From Bacillota bacterium (GTDB lineage: Bacteria; Bacillota; Desulfotomaculia; Desulfotomaculales; Ammonificaceae), in NCBI GenBank assembly GCA_040755295.1, contig JBFMBK010000005.1, positions 95,330-159,329 of the forward strand: DNA of 64,000 nt, written 5' to 3'. The first letter of the stretch is position 1. The number at the start of each line of letters is the position of its first letter. The notes under the pieces were generated by a model. It had not been told where the DNA came from, made no database searches, and saw nothing but the letters and a program-made list of their open reading frames with translations. Of the stretch, positions 42,793 through 50,990 are shown in pieces. Position numbers and translations under genes: made by a program.

Positions 42793-43872
42793 TCAAGCGG
42801 CCCAGGGTTTTTGGAAAGTCATTACCGAATAAGCGTGGTTGCGGACCATTTCCTCAATCGTCTCTTGGGCCTTGGCCACTTCAATTTCCGCGGCTATCAC
42901 TTCGGCGTTTGTAATCATACCGGCGTCATATTTAAGCTTTGCAATCCGCAGGTTATCCTGAGCCGTTTTTAAAGATACCAGATCTACGGCATAGCTTTCT
43001 TCCTGGTTTTTGATCTGGTAATAGAGGTTGCGAATAGATTTGTCCAGGGATTCCTTAGCGTCGGCGGCGCTGAGTTCCGCCTGATCGACCGCTATTTGCC
43101 TTTCCGTATAAGTGGTATACGAACCGTTAAAAAACATCATATCGGCCGCCCATTCCGCCTTTGTTATATTTTGTAGGGCTTCCCAGACGTCGGGACTGTT
43201 CTCAACAGCCTTTTCAACCTCGTAATCAAGGCTGGTTATGTTTAAAGGTTCAAAGACCGGAGTATCGGTCAGTTGCAGCCGTTCGTCCGGGTGCAGTCCA
43301 AGCAACTGGTTGAAGTTAGTGTATGCGGTATCGAGGGCGTTCCGAGCGGTGACCAAACTGCTTTGCGCCTGCTGCCAGGCAGCTTCAGCCGTAGCCAGGT
43401 CAGGCGGAGAAACGGTTCCCGCCCTGACTCCGGTGCGGGTATCCTGTAACTTTGTTAACGATTGCCGGTTGAGTTTTTGCTGTAGGTCCAGCTTCATTTG
43501 GGCTGTCTGCACGTCCCAGAAGCTTTTATACACACTCATCACCACACTGTCCCGGGTTGTGCCTAAGGTTTTTTCACTTTTTCGCCAGTTAAGATCGGCG
43601 GTCAGCAGCTTGTTCCAGTTGGATTCAAAATCGGCGTCGTATTCACTTCCCTCCACTGGGATAAAGCTGACTGCGGCACTTGCGTCGTCGCGCTGGGCCT
43701 TCGCGATGTCAATATTGCCCTGGGCTTTGATAAGACTGCTGCTGTTCTTGAGAGACAGGCCGATCGCCTGTTCCAGGGTCATGGTTTTATCCTCCGGTTC
43801 TGCGAATGTTGCCGATACAGATAACCCTAAAACGAAGATTAGGGTCAGTAATGAGATAATCAGTTTTCGCAT
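42793..43872 (-). CDS. TolC-family protein
   Basis: 359 residues with a signal peptide (LIISLLTLIFVLGLSVSATF-A) and two outer-membrane-efflux-type helical repeats (MTLEQAIGLSLKNSSSLIKA; TYTNFNQLLGLHPDERLQL; DNLRIAKLKYDAGMITNAEV). The family normally forms outer-membrane channels. In a likely single-membrane clostridium its role is unclear; it may be a wall-associated partner of the MacA-like adaptor. GGGAGG precedes the ATG. A 228-bp gap separates it from the adaptor gene. Confidence 0.9.
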   Translation of the reverse strand: MRKLIISLLTLIFVLGLSVSATFAEPEDKTMTLEQAIGLSLKNSSSLIKAQGNIDIAKAQRDDASAAVSFIPVEGSEYDADFESNWNKLLTADLNWRKSEKTLGTTRDSVVMSVYKSFWDVQTAQMKLDLQQKLNRQSLTKLQDTRTGVRAGTVSPPDLATAEAAWQQAQSSLVTARNALDTAYTNFNQLLGLHPDERLQLTDTPVFEPLNITSLDYEVEKAVENSPDVWEALQNITKAEWAADMMFFNGSYTTYTERQIAVDQAELSAADAKESLDKSIRNLYYQIKNQEESYAVDLVSLKTAQDNLRIAKLKYDAGMITNAEVIAAEIEVAKAQETIEEMVRNHAYSVMTFQKPWAA

Positions 43873-44041
43873 CCAATTCCTCCCAATAACCGATTTGTGA
43901 TGAACGGTATTAGAGGGCGTCTCGGTCTAATCCCCTTTATGCCGGAGTGTATGATGGACTTTTTGAAAGCACCTCCTTTTCCTATGGTAATAACGTGGTT
44001 TTTTTGCTTCCCTTCCTGATGCCTTAGATTCTACCAAATAA

Positions 44042-44062
44042 TTGTGAACAAACTGTTAACAA
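44042..44062. promoter_or_regulatory. Inverted repeat upstream of the efflux operon
   Basis: TTGTGAACA (44042-44050), AAC spacer, TGTTAACAA (44054-44062): 8 of 9 arm positions are complementary. A further half-site TTTGTGAACT lies about 15 bp away. Position 170 bp upstream of the TolC-family start suggests an operator. Nothing else is seen in 43873-44272. Confidence 0.45.
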
Positions 44063-44272
44063 AACATGGAGAGTTTGTGAACTAACGCACCGTTGGCCTT
44101 CCGTGGATCATTTACTTCTATTTAATTGAACCCGGGACCGTTTAAGAATTTATTTTACAGGAAAGTCGAAAGCTGACAGCGAATCATGAAAATAAACACA
44201 AGACATCGGGATTTTAATTTAATTCTTGGCGGTATTCCAGCCGGTTGAACATCTGTCACAAGGAGGATCCTG

Positions 44273-45328
44273 ATGCGTGTAATCACGTTTTTCGCAGCGG
44301 CCTTACTTGTATTAGTTGCGGCCGCAGGCGTCGCTCAAGCCGCGCCCGCCGTTGTTCTGGATGGAAAGCAATTATCTTTCGATGTCCCTCCGGAAATTCT
44401 GCAGGGACGGGTTCTTGTCCCCATGAGGGCGCTTTTCGAGGCTGTCGATGCGGAGGTGCAGTGGGATGGCGATACCGGTACGGTTACGGCCAGGAAAGGC
44501 GATATAGAGATCGTTCTGGTCGTGGGCGGCCAGGTGTCCAAGAACGGCGCCCCGGTTGATTTGGACGTTCCGGCCGTTATTAAAAACGGCCGCACCATGG
44601 TCCCCCTGCGGTTTGTGGGTGAGGCTTTGGACTGCCGGGTGGACTGGGTTCAGTCTTCCCGGACGGTATATGTCGAGAGCGCCGGTGTTCCCGTATCGAC
44701 CGGACCGCCGGCAGTGCCCGCGGGGAAACTGAGCGTCGTCAAAAAAGGTTGGACGCTCGGGCCACGGGATTTGAACTATTATCACGTAACGTATGGGATA
44801 GAAATAACCAACCTCGACACCGTTTCGGCGGCGGATTATATTGATGTCGTGGTCCGGTTTTCTAATGCTGAAGGCAACATTATCAAAACAATAACCGATC
44901 AGATATCCTATATTCCGCCGGAAAAAACCGTCTATGCGGGAGACAAGGTCTTTCTTTCGGTCCCGCCTTCGTCTATGAGTGTTGAAGTTTCCGAAACCGC
45001 CTGGGATGAAATGGGCAGGCAGATCCCTCTCTTTAAGTTTTATGATTTGCAGTATACTTCGGACGGAAGCTCCTTGTACGACGGAGAAGTCACCGGGATA
45101 ATTAATAACCCATATAACCAAACATTAAAAAATGTCATGGTCACCTATGCTCTTTATGACGCAAACGAAGAGATAATAGGGGGAGGGTATACTTTTGTGA
45201 ATCTTTTACCTGGAGGCGGGACAAGCAGTTTTTCTAATTACATTCGGGGAGGATTGACAGTTTCGAAGATAAAGGCATACGCCGTCGTCCCGTTGCCGGT
45301 GGATCCTCATCTATCAGTTAACAGTTGA
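44273..45328 (+). CDS. Secreted copper-amine-oxidase N-domain protein
   Basis: 351 residues: signal peptide (LLVLVAAAGVAQA), a copper amine oxidase N-terminal-like domain (VLVPMRALFEAVDAEVQWDG; GRTMVPLRFVGEALDCRVDW), and a C-terminal beta-sandwich resembling an FxLYD-type domain (YDGEVTGIINNPYNQTLKNV). These domains are common in clostridial surface proteins and do not imply oxidase activity. AAGGAGG precedes the ATG. Divergent from the efflux operon. Confidence 0.88.
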   Translation: MRVITFFAAALLVLVAAAGVAQAAPAVVLDGKQLSFDVPPEILQGRVLVPMRALFEAVDAEVQWDGDTGTVTARKGDIEIVLVVGGQVSKNGAPVDLDVPAVIKNGRTMVPLRFVGEALDCRVDWVQSSRTVYVESAGVPVSTGPPAVPAGKLSVVKKGWTLGPRDLNYYHVTYGIEITNLDTVSAADYIDVVVRFSNAEGNIIKTITDQISYIPPEKTVYAGDKVFLSVPPSSMSVEVSETAWDEMGRQIPLFKFYDLQYTSDGSSLYDGEVTGIINNPYNQTLKNVMVTYALYDANEEIIGGGYTFVNLLPGGGTSSFSNYIRGGLTVSKIKAYAVVPLPVDPHLSVNS

Positions 45329-45426
45329 TCGTATTATTAATTCAGAACACTGAAATCCGGTTTCTACAGGCCGAAGACAGTTGTTACTAAGATTTAAATA
45401 ATTACATAATTTACCGGTAAATAATA

Positions 45427-45455
45427 TTGACTTATCATCCGTTTATTGTTAAGAT
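45427..45455 (+). promoter_or_regulatory. Candidate promoter for the riboswitch-aminomutase transcript
   Basis: TTGACT (45427-45432), 17-bp spacer, TAAGAT (45450-45455), within an AT-rich region about 115 bp upstream of the riboswitch. Spacing is ideal, the -10 matches 4 of 6. Confidence 0.45.
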
Positions 45456-45572
45456 TATATTGTATAAACGGCCTTAACAGTTGTTGAAAAGAATGCTTGG
45501 TTTTCCTAAATTATAACAAAGAGAGGTTGTTGCTTACCTACTTAAAATTAATAACTTAATATGCTTTTTAAA

Positions 45573-45767
45573 ATCGCTGAGTTCCCGTATGGGAAACGGG
45601 GGAACCGATTTTCCGGGGTGAATCCCGGCACTCAGGAGTTTATGAGCTTTATCTGGCAGCTTGATTGTACGCTGAATCATCTGTAGCAAACGCCAGGTAA
45701 TTATTCGTTGAGTGTTGGGTAGGGTTATTCTTTCAACCCGAATCCGTCAGCTAACTTCGTAAGCGTT
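45573..45767 (+). promoter_or_regulatory. Cyclic di-AMP riboswitch (ydaO/yuaA class)
   Basis: All conserved blocks of the class are present in order: CGCTGAGTTCCCGT, AACGGGGGAACC (45595-45606), GGGGTGAATCCC (45615-45626), a variable stem, GGGTAGGG (45717-45724), then CCCGAATCCGTCAGCTAAC (45738-45756) and TTCGTAAGCG closing P1 with the initial CGCT. Binding of c-di-AMP normally favours termination. Here it controls the aminomutase gene at 45876. Confidence 0.92.
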
Positions 45768-45821
45768 GAAAGATGGGAAGCGTTACGCTTTGCGTATGTT
45801 TAGCCCCGGAATGCCTATGGC

Positions 45822-45863
45822 TTAGTCCGGGGCTGTTTATTTTCAGGAAAAACTATCAGAGGA
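45822..45863 (+). terminator. Riboswitch expression-platform terminator
   Basis: AGCCCCGGA (45822-45830) pairs with TCCGGGGCT (45846-45854), followed by GTTTATTTT. It lies between the c-di-AMP aptamer and the gene start. Confidence 0.88.
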
Positions 45864-45875
45864 GGGATGTAAACC

Positions 45876-47156
45876 ATGTCTATACCTTTCAAGAAAGACT
45901 GGACGGAAAACGAAGGGGGGAAAAGGGCCTACGCTCTTATGCGGGCGGCCGAATTGAAAGAAACGATAAGCGATTACCTGGAAAAGAAGGATGAAATAAA
46001 AACAGGGTTTGATATGAAGAGGACCATCGAGGCTAATAAAAACAGACTACTCGAACTCTTCAACGCCACGGAAGACAACTGGAACGATTGGCGCTGGCAG
46101 TTGCGCAACCGGATAAACGACGTCGAGACCCTGGCCGTATTGCTGGGGCTTAGCGACGAGCACTGCGATCAAATCAGGACTGTAGGGATCCGGTTCCGTT
46201 GGTCTATTTCCCCTTACTTTACCTCGTTGATCGAACCGGGGAGGACTGACGATCCGATAATGCGCCAGTCTGTTCCCTCCATAGACGAGATGGATGAAAC
46301 CGGTTACGAAGACCCCATGGCCGAGGAGTTGACGTCGCCGGCGCCCTGCATAACCAGACGTTACCCTGACCGCCTGATAATAAACGTCACGAATCAGTGC
46401 GCCATGTATTGCAGGCACTGCCAGAGACGCAGGAATATCGGGGAGGTCGACAGGCACGAGCCGCATCACAAACTGGTTGCGGCGCTGGAATACGTCCGCG
46501 GGCACAAGGAGATCCGTGACGTTTTACTCACGGGCGGTGACGCGCTGCTTTTGAGCGACAGGAAAATAGCATGGCTGCTGAGTGAACTGGACAGCATCAA
46601 GCACGTGGAAATTAAGCGCATAGGCACCAGAACCATCGTTACATTACCGCAGCGGATTACGCCGGAACTTTGCGCGGTGCTGCGAAAGCACCCGCCGGTT
46701 TACATAAATACGCAGTTTAACCACCCGCGGGCCGTCACGCCGGAGAGCAAAGAGGCCTGTGACCGGTTGACGGAGGCCGGTGTAATTCTGGGGAATCAGT
46801 CCGTCCTGCTGAAGGGCGTCAATAATGACCCCCACGTGATGAAAAAACTCAACCAGGAGCTTCTGAAAATAAGAGTCCGTCCTTATTACATCTTCCACGC
46901 CAAACCGGTAAAAGGGACGCGCCATTTCATCACGACCCTGAACGAGGGCCTGGAAATAATGGATAAACTGCGCGGTCATACCTCCGGCCTTGCTGTACCG
47001 ACCTACATTATTAATGCTCCTAACGGCCGGGGGAAGGTTCCGGTGCTTCCTAATTATATCCTGCGCAACGACGGGGACTCGGTCAGGCTGAGAAACTGGG
47101 AACACCGTGAAATCGAATGCACTATCATTCCGGAGGATGACGGAACGACAATATAG
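45876..47156 (+). CDS. eam: Radical SAM aminomutase, probably glutamate 2,3-aminomutase
   Basis: 426 residues. Radical SAM cluster ligands C175, C179, C182 (CAMYCRHC) and the PLP lysine K387 in APNGRGKVP. In lysine 2,3-aminomutase, Asp293 and Asp330 hold the substrate side-chain amine; here the aligned positions are K343 and N380, with identical spacing (37 and 7 residues to the next landmark). As I recall, Lys and Asn at these sites mark glutamate 2,3-aminomutase. The product, beta-glutamate, is a compatible solute. GGAGGG precedes the ATG. Control by a c-di-AMP riboswitch fits an osmolyte role. Confidence 0.85.
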   Translation: MSIPFKKDWTENEGGKRAYALMRAAELKETISDYLEKKDEIKTGFDMKRTIEANKNRLLELFNATEDNWNDWRWQLRNRINDVETLAVLLGLSDEHCDQIRTVGIRFRWSISPYFTSLIEPGRTDDPIMRQSVPSIDEMDETGYEDPMAEELTSPAPCITRRYPDRLIINVTNQCAMYCRHCQRRRNIGEVDRHEPHHKLVAALEYVRGHKEIRDVLLTGGDALLLSDRKIAWLLSELDSIKHVEIKRIGTRTIVTLPQRITPELCAVLRKHPPVYINTQFNHPRAVTPESKEACDRLTEAGVILGNQSVLLKGVNNDPHVMKKLNQELLKIRVRPYYIFHAKPVKGTRHFITTLNEGLEIMDKLRGHTSGLAVPTYIINAPNGRGKVPVLPNYILRNDGDSVRLRNWEHREIECTIIPEDDGTTI

Positions 47157-47285
47157 CCGGCATCTTTGAGTTCTAAAAGGGAGGGGAGTCTTGTTTTTCG
47201 CACCCGGTCGGGGTAAAGGCACCCTCCCTCAGGCAAACCTCTGTTGCTTCCACCCGAAGTGCGCCGGCATTCGCATGTATGCACG

Positions 47286-47744
47286 CTATCCTTCCTTGTA
47301 CCATAGTTTTTTGCCTTTTACAAACTCTTCGGCGCCCTGTTTTCTTATCTTTTTCAGGTTTTCAATATGGGCGACACCGTGCGACGGTTTTAAGAAGTCA
47401 AGCTTATTGCAGGTTTCAAATTCGGCGCATTCCCAGCAGCCTTCGATGGCTTTCTTTTCGCAGCACTTTCGCATTTTACAGAAGGGCGGACCCCCGCCGC
47501 CCCTGCAGGCTCTTTTGCAGCGGAATTTTACCATCGCGCCGAGCACTTCGTAACAATCCGTGTACCTTTCAAACACCTTAAAGAACGAAAAAGTCGACAT
47601 AAATTCCGCTGTTTTATCGAACCTTATCTGCCGGAGTTCTTTTCTGAGGTCCCTCGCCAGGTCGGCGATCCTGCCGGTATGGTTGGGACAATCGCCGCAG
47701 TAAAGGCCGCAATACGCGATTAAGCCCGCACTTTCTTTATCCAT
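47286..47744 (-). CDS. DUF3795 Cys-rich protein
   Basis: 152 residues with the DUF3795 pattern: GLIAYCGLYCGDCPNHTGRI near the N-terminus, then a Cys-rich central part (CKRACRGGGGPPFC, CCEKK, GCWECAEFETC) and a C-terminal helix. Likely a metal- or cluster-binding protein of unknown role. ATG 47744 has GGGGAG upstream; the longer frame to 47804 is not supported. Convergent with the aminomutase gene. Confidence 0.85.
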   Translation of the reverse strand: MDKESAGLIAYCGLYCGDCPNHTGRIADLARDLRKELRQIRFDKTAEFMSTFSFFKVFERYTDCYEVLGAMVKFRCKRACRGGGGPPFCKMRKCCEKKAIEGCWECAEFETCNKLDFLKPSHGVAHIENLKKIRKQGAEEFVKGKKLWYKEG

Positions 47745-48075
47745 TGTTTCTCCCCTATTCTTACAACATTGAATTTCATTACGGACATCGCCAGCGCTAA
47801 TCATTTATTCAAGCGTGAACCCCCGCATCTCCTCCTTTACAGGGTGGAAAACCCGGCGTTTCTTTCTGCCGATGGTATCCGGCGGTTAAATACGTCCGGG
47901 GCGCGTTCGTTGAGGGATTCGGGCAGGCCGTTTGGGGTTGTCTGGTGTATGTCGGACAGGTGAATTCTTCTTTATGCGGTTCAATTTTCCTGCCGTTTTA
48001 ATAAAAATGGGTGTTTAGAAGGGTGCCCGGGCAAAAAATTCTAATTAATACTTGATGGCGATAAATATTAAAAAT

Positions 48076-48103
48076 ATTATATATATAACCATATATATAT
48101 AAT
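48076..48103. promoter_or_regulatory. Perfect inverted repeat, probable PadR operator
   Basis: ATTATATATATA (48076-48087), ACCA, TATATATATAAT (48092-48103): perfect 12-bp arms. It contains a TATAAT-like -10 box and lies 30 bp upstream of the PadR gene, the expected place for an autoregulatory operator. The rest of 47805-48075 shows no gene. Confidence 0.6.
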
Positions 48104-48132
48104 CCTATAAAGAGCAAAAAAGGAGGTAAAAC

Positions 48133-48702
48133 ATGTCGCTAAAACACGCGCTGCTGGGATTTTTAAACTACAAGGGAATGACCGGTTACGATCTTAAGCA
48201 ATGTTTCGATCAGTCTATCAAGTACTTCTGGAATGCAAACCTGAGCCAGATATACCCTACGCTGAACCAGATGGAGCAGGAGGGCCTGCTCTCGATGCGG
48301 GTGGAGTACCAGGAGAACCGCCCGAATCGAAAGGTTTATCATATTACCGGTGCGGGGCGCAAAGAGCTGCAGCGGTGGCTTCGGGAACCGGCGGAGCCGT
48401 CGCCGCTGAGACTGGCTTTTCTGATTAAGGTCTTCTTCGGGGGCAATCTGCGCAAGGAAGAGATAATTACCCTTCTGCGCCATGACCTGGAATCCCACCG
48501 GAAGGTGCTGAGCATGTATGAAGGGTCCGTAAAACAGGCGTTGGCGGAAAGGATTGAAGAGACGGGACAGAGGCGCGAAGGTTTTTTCTGGGGCCTGCCG
48601 CTTGAGATGGGCATCAAGAACGAGAGGGCGTGGGTGCAGTGGCTGGAAGAGACCATAAAAAAGGTTGAGCCGGGCGTGAAGCGGTCCGGCAGGATTGTAT
48701 AA
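48133..48702 (+). CDS. PadR-family transcriptional regulator
   Basis: 189 residues: winged helix of the PadR type (SLKHALLGFLNYKGMTGYDL; ANLSQIYPTLNQMEQEGLLS; KVYHITGAGRKELQRWL) and the C-terminal coiled-coil dimerisation domain (Vir_act_alpha_C type). AAGGAGG precedes the ATG. No efflux or decarboxylase gene is adjacent, so only autoregulation can be proposed. Confidence 0.92.
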   Translation: MSLKHALLGFLNYKGMTGYDLKQCFDQSIKYFWNANLSQIYPTLNQMEQEGLLSMRVEYQENRPNRKVYHITGAGRKELQRWLREPAEPSPLRLAFLIKVFFGGNLRKEEIITLLRHDLESHRKVLSMYEGSVKQALAERIEETGQRREGFFWGLPLEMGIKNERAWVQWLEETIKKVEPGVKRSGRIV

Positions 48703-48949
48703 CACCTTAGACTCAGCAAATGCTCGACACCTGTCTAGTTGACCCCGAAGTGTACTCCGCGGATTTGTTTTCAGCATCTGGTTTCAGCATCTGGTTTCAG
48801 AAGTGGTACCCGGCATATTATTCGGCTGACATTGATAGATAAGGCCTGTGAACCTTCCCCTGCCAGCAGTGCAATGGATGTTGATATGATGAGAAATAAC
48901 TTTATTGTACGGTTGAATGGGGTTCCGACCTTCGCTTCCTACGACGTTT

Positions 48950-49846
48950 TTATTTTCCCGCTTCGCGCCAGATGCGGCAGAAGGTACAGACCGGCGCCGA
49001 GGACGGCAGCCCGCAGACGCTGCAGGCTTTAAGCGGCGGGCGGGAGGTATCCTCCTTGAACCGATTGGCGTTTTTTATGTAACCTTCATAGAAAACGCGC
49101 TTTGTCCCGGGTGATTCCTTTTCAAGGTTGTTCAGCATCGTTTTGTACCGCTTGAATTTGGCTTCGGCGGCGTACGGGCAGCTTTCCGAGACAGGTCGTA
49201 TCCCGTGAAGTCCTGCGAACGTGGAGATTTCTTCCTCCGTTTGCATAGCTAGGGGTTTGATCTTCATCGCGAAACCGTTTTCGGCGGGGAGGACGGGAAG
49301 TCCTTTAGCAAGGTGATGGAGGTCCCACCGCCGGAGGTTGGCAAAAAGGGCGGCCGCAAGGTCGTCTAGGTTGTGCCCGGTGGCCAGGGCCGCCGCCGCG
49401 GACGCCAGGGCGTATTCATTCATGATATGGCGTTTGGTCACGCCGCAGACGGCGCACAGCCGGGGATAGCGGCCGGCTATTTGAGGGATCGTCATTCCGA
49501 ACGCCGCTTCAAGGCTGAAGACCCTCAGCGGTATACCGCGTTCCGCGCAAAAATCGTCACAGGCTTTCCTGGAAGCAGGCGAAAAATGCCCTTCGGTGAT
49601 CCCGAGGTCGATAAACAGACCTTCCACCCGGTACCCCAGACGGCTGAGCACGACAGTGGTAACCAGGGAGTCCTTTCCGCCCGAAAGCGCCGCCATAACA
49701 GGGGCTTCAGGAGGGAGCATCCGGTATCTCGTTATGGTGTGTGCCACTTGTCGCAGGAAAAAGGCGTCAAAATGCTTTTCGCAAAACGCGGCGTTATGCG
49801 CGGGGAATTTAACAAAAGCCTCTTCTTTACAGACGCGGCATTTCAT
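48950..49846 (-). CDS. TtcA/TtuA-type tRNA thiolation protein
   Basis: 298 residues of the PP-loop ATPase family: ALSGGKDSLVTTVVLSRLGY, ATGHNLDDLAAALFANLRRW, with zinc-finger Cys pairs at both ends (CRVCKEE...CEKH; CSVCGLPSSAPVCTFC) and the catalytic-site CAVCG and CPYA motifs. This two-finger layout matches TtuA, which thiolates tRNA (2-thiouridine at position 54) using a [4Fe-4S] cluster. GGGGGT precedes the ATG. No sulfur carrier gene is next to it. Confidence 0.85.
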   Translation of the reverse strand: MKCRVCKEEAFVKFPAHNAAFCEKHFDAFFLRQVAHTITRYRMLPPEAPVMAALSGGKDSLVTTVVLSRLGYRVEGLFIDLGITEGHFSPASRKACDDFCAERGIPLRVFSLEAAFGMTIPQIAGRYPRLCAVCGVTKRHIMNEYALASAAAALATGHNLDDLAAALFANLRRWDLHHLAKGLPVLPAENGFAMKIKPLAMQTEEEISTFAGLHGIRPVSESCPYAAEAKFKRYKTMLNNLEKESPGTKRVFYEGYIKNANRFKEDTSRPPLKACSVCGLPSSAPVCTFCRIWREAGK

Positions 49847-50151
49847 GAGACATACCCCCGGTGCCGGTTACTTACATACTAACTTTACACGCTGTCCGTC
49901 GCCTTTTCAATTACAAATCGCTGCTTTTCCTAACAACAACCGTACAGAACAAGATTCGCCCTGCGGCGAGGAATCCCGCTGTATTGGATCGACGGAGATG
50001 TTCATCAATAAAGTTCCTGTTTGGGATGAGCCGGGGCATTATGATTAGACGATATTATGGCGAAGAAAGTTTAATTGTGGCAAATGAAGACAGTTACAGG
50101 AAATCGCAAATAATGGCTGGAAATGCTACAGCCCCTTTGAATAATTATGGG

Positions 50152-50246
50152 TGCCCCGGTTTTATAAAGAGCTAGGGATTATAGCGTCGTCTGTGTGACG
50201 GCACACTTGGTACGAAAGTTGCATAGTCTAGGGCTGAACCGGGGCA
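50152..50246. repeat. 95-bp segment with 10-bp inverted ends
   Basis: TGCCCCGGTT (50152-50161) and AACCGGGGCA (50237-50246) are perfectly complementary and enclose 75 bp with a small internal hairpin around GTGTGACGGCACAC. A related CCGGGGCAT half lies at 50033. It is MITE-like but only one copy is seen. The rest of 49847-50291 has no supported gene. Confidence 0.45.
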
Positions 50247-50291
50247 ATCCCAATTATTACCGCTGTTTAACAATCACCGCTTCTTTGATCT

Positions 50292-50771
50292 TTAACGCAG
50301 ATCGGTGCAATCCACCGCAAGCCTTTTAACAGAATAATAAGGAGCCCTTGAACGTTCGACCTTGTCTTGCTGCTGCTGCATTAAATCGTGGAGCGTTACC
50401 GAGGACAGCACACTCCAAAAGGCGTCGTTGGCTTCCTGCCACAGGTCGCGTACGGCGCAACAATCGGCCCTTTGGCACAGCGCTTGATTTTCAAGACAGT
50501 CAATGAAAGCGATTCTAGCGCCGAGAGCCTTAACAATTTCGTTGATTCGGATTTCCGAGGCACTCCTATTTAAAAAAAATCCGCCGCGCGAGCCACGCAC
50601 GCTCCTCAGCATCCCGGCTCCTTTCAAAAGTAAGACGAGTTGCTCGAGGTATTGTTCGGATATCCCCTGCCGGCGCGCGACGTCTTTAAGGCTTACGGGA
50701 CGCTCCGAACCGTTTTCTGCGATGTCCATCAGCGCCCTGACCCCGTAGCGAACCCTTGTTGAAATTTTCAT
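50292..50771 (-). CDS. Rrf2-family regulator (CymR/IscR-like)
   Basis: 159 residues: MKISTRVRYGVRALMDIAEN, winged helix with ARRQGISEQYLEQLV and VRGSRGGFFLNR, and a Cys cluster in the dimer region (C-x8-C-x4-CC in DCLENQALCQRADCCAV) that could hold an Fe-S cluster. Its position just downstream of cysK suggests control of cysteine or sulfur metabolism, as CymR does in Bacillus. It has its own promoter and likely autoregulates. Confidence 0.9.
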   Translation of the reverse strand: MKISTRVRYGVRALMDIAENGSERPVSLKDVARRQGISEQYLEQLVLLLKGAGMLRSVRGSRGGFFLNRSASEIRINEIVKALGARIAFIDCLENQALCQRADCCAVRDLWQEANDAFWSVLSSVTLHDLMQQQQDKVERSRAPYYSVKRLAVDCTDLR

Positions 50772-50864
50772 CTGCTTCCTCCCCGGATTTACCGGAAGAG
50801 CACCCTAAAGTTGTTCACTCAAACTCAACAACGAATGAAAGGAAAGAACCTATGTCAATATATA

Positions 50865-50917
50865 ACTAATATTATTAAATTAGTAGCTATTATAAATTGT
50901 AAAAATATTGTTGTCAA
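50865..50917 (-). promoter_or_regulatory. Promoter and operator of the Rrf2 gene
   Basis: On the minus strand: TTGACA (50917-50912), 17-bp spacer, TATAAT (50894-50889). A palindrome ACTAAT-8 bp-ATTAGT (50865-50884) overlaps the expected transcription start, a typical Rrf2 binding position for autorepression. Confidence 0.85.
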
Positions 50918-50990
50918 CTGTCTAAATTACGTTAATCTGAAATTATTTTGGTAAAATGTATCACGTTTTTAGGGAAATGTCAAATAAAGT

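Noticed and set aside
45709..45721. TTGAGTGTTGGG resembles the MITE right end
   Set aside because: It is part of the conserved core of the c-di-AMP riboswitch (the GGGTAGGG block) and has no partner end nearby; coincidence.
45876..47156. Lysine 2,3-aminomutase (KamA) annotation
   Set aside because: The two Asp residues that hold the lysine side chain are Lys and Asn here at exactly matching spacing, which favours the glutamate enzyme.
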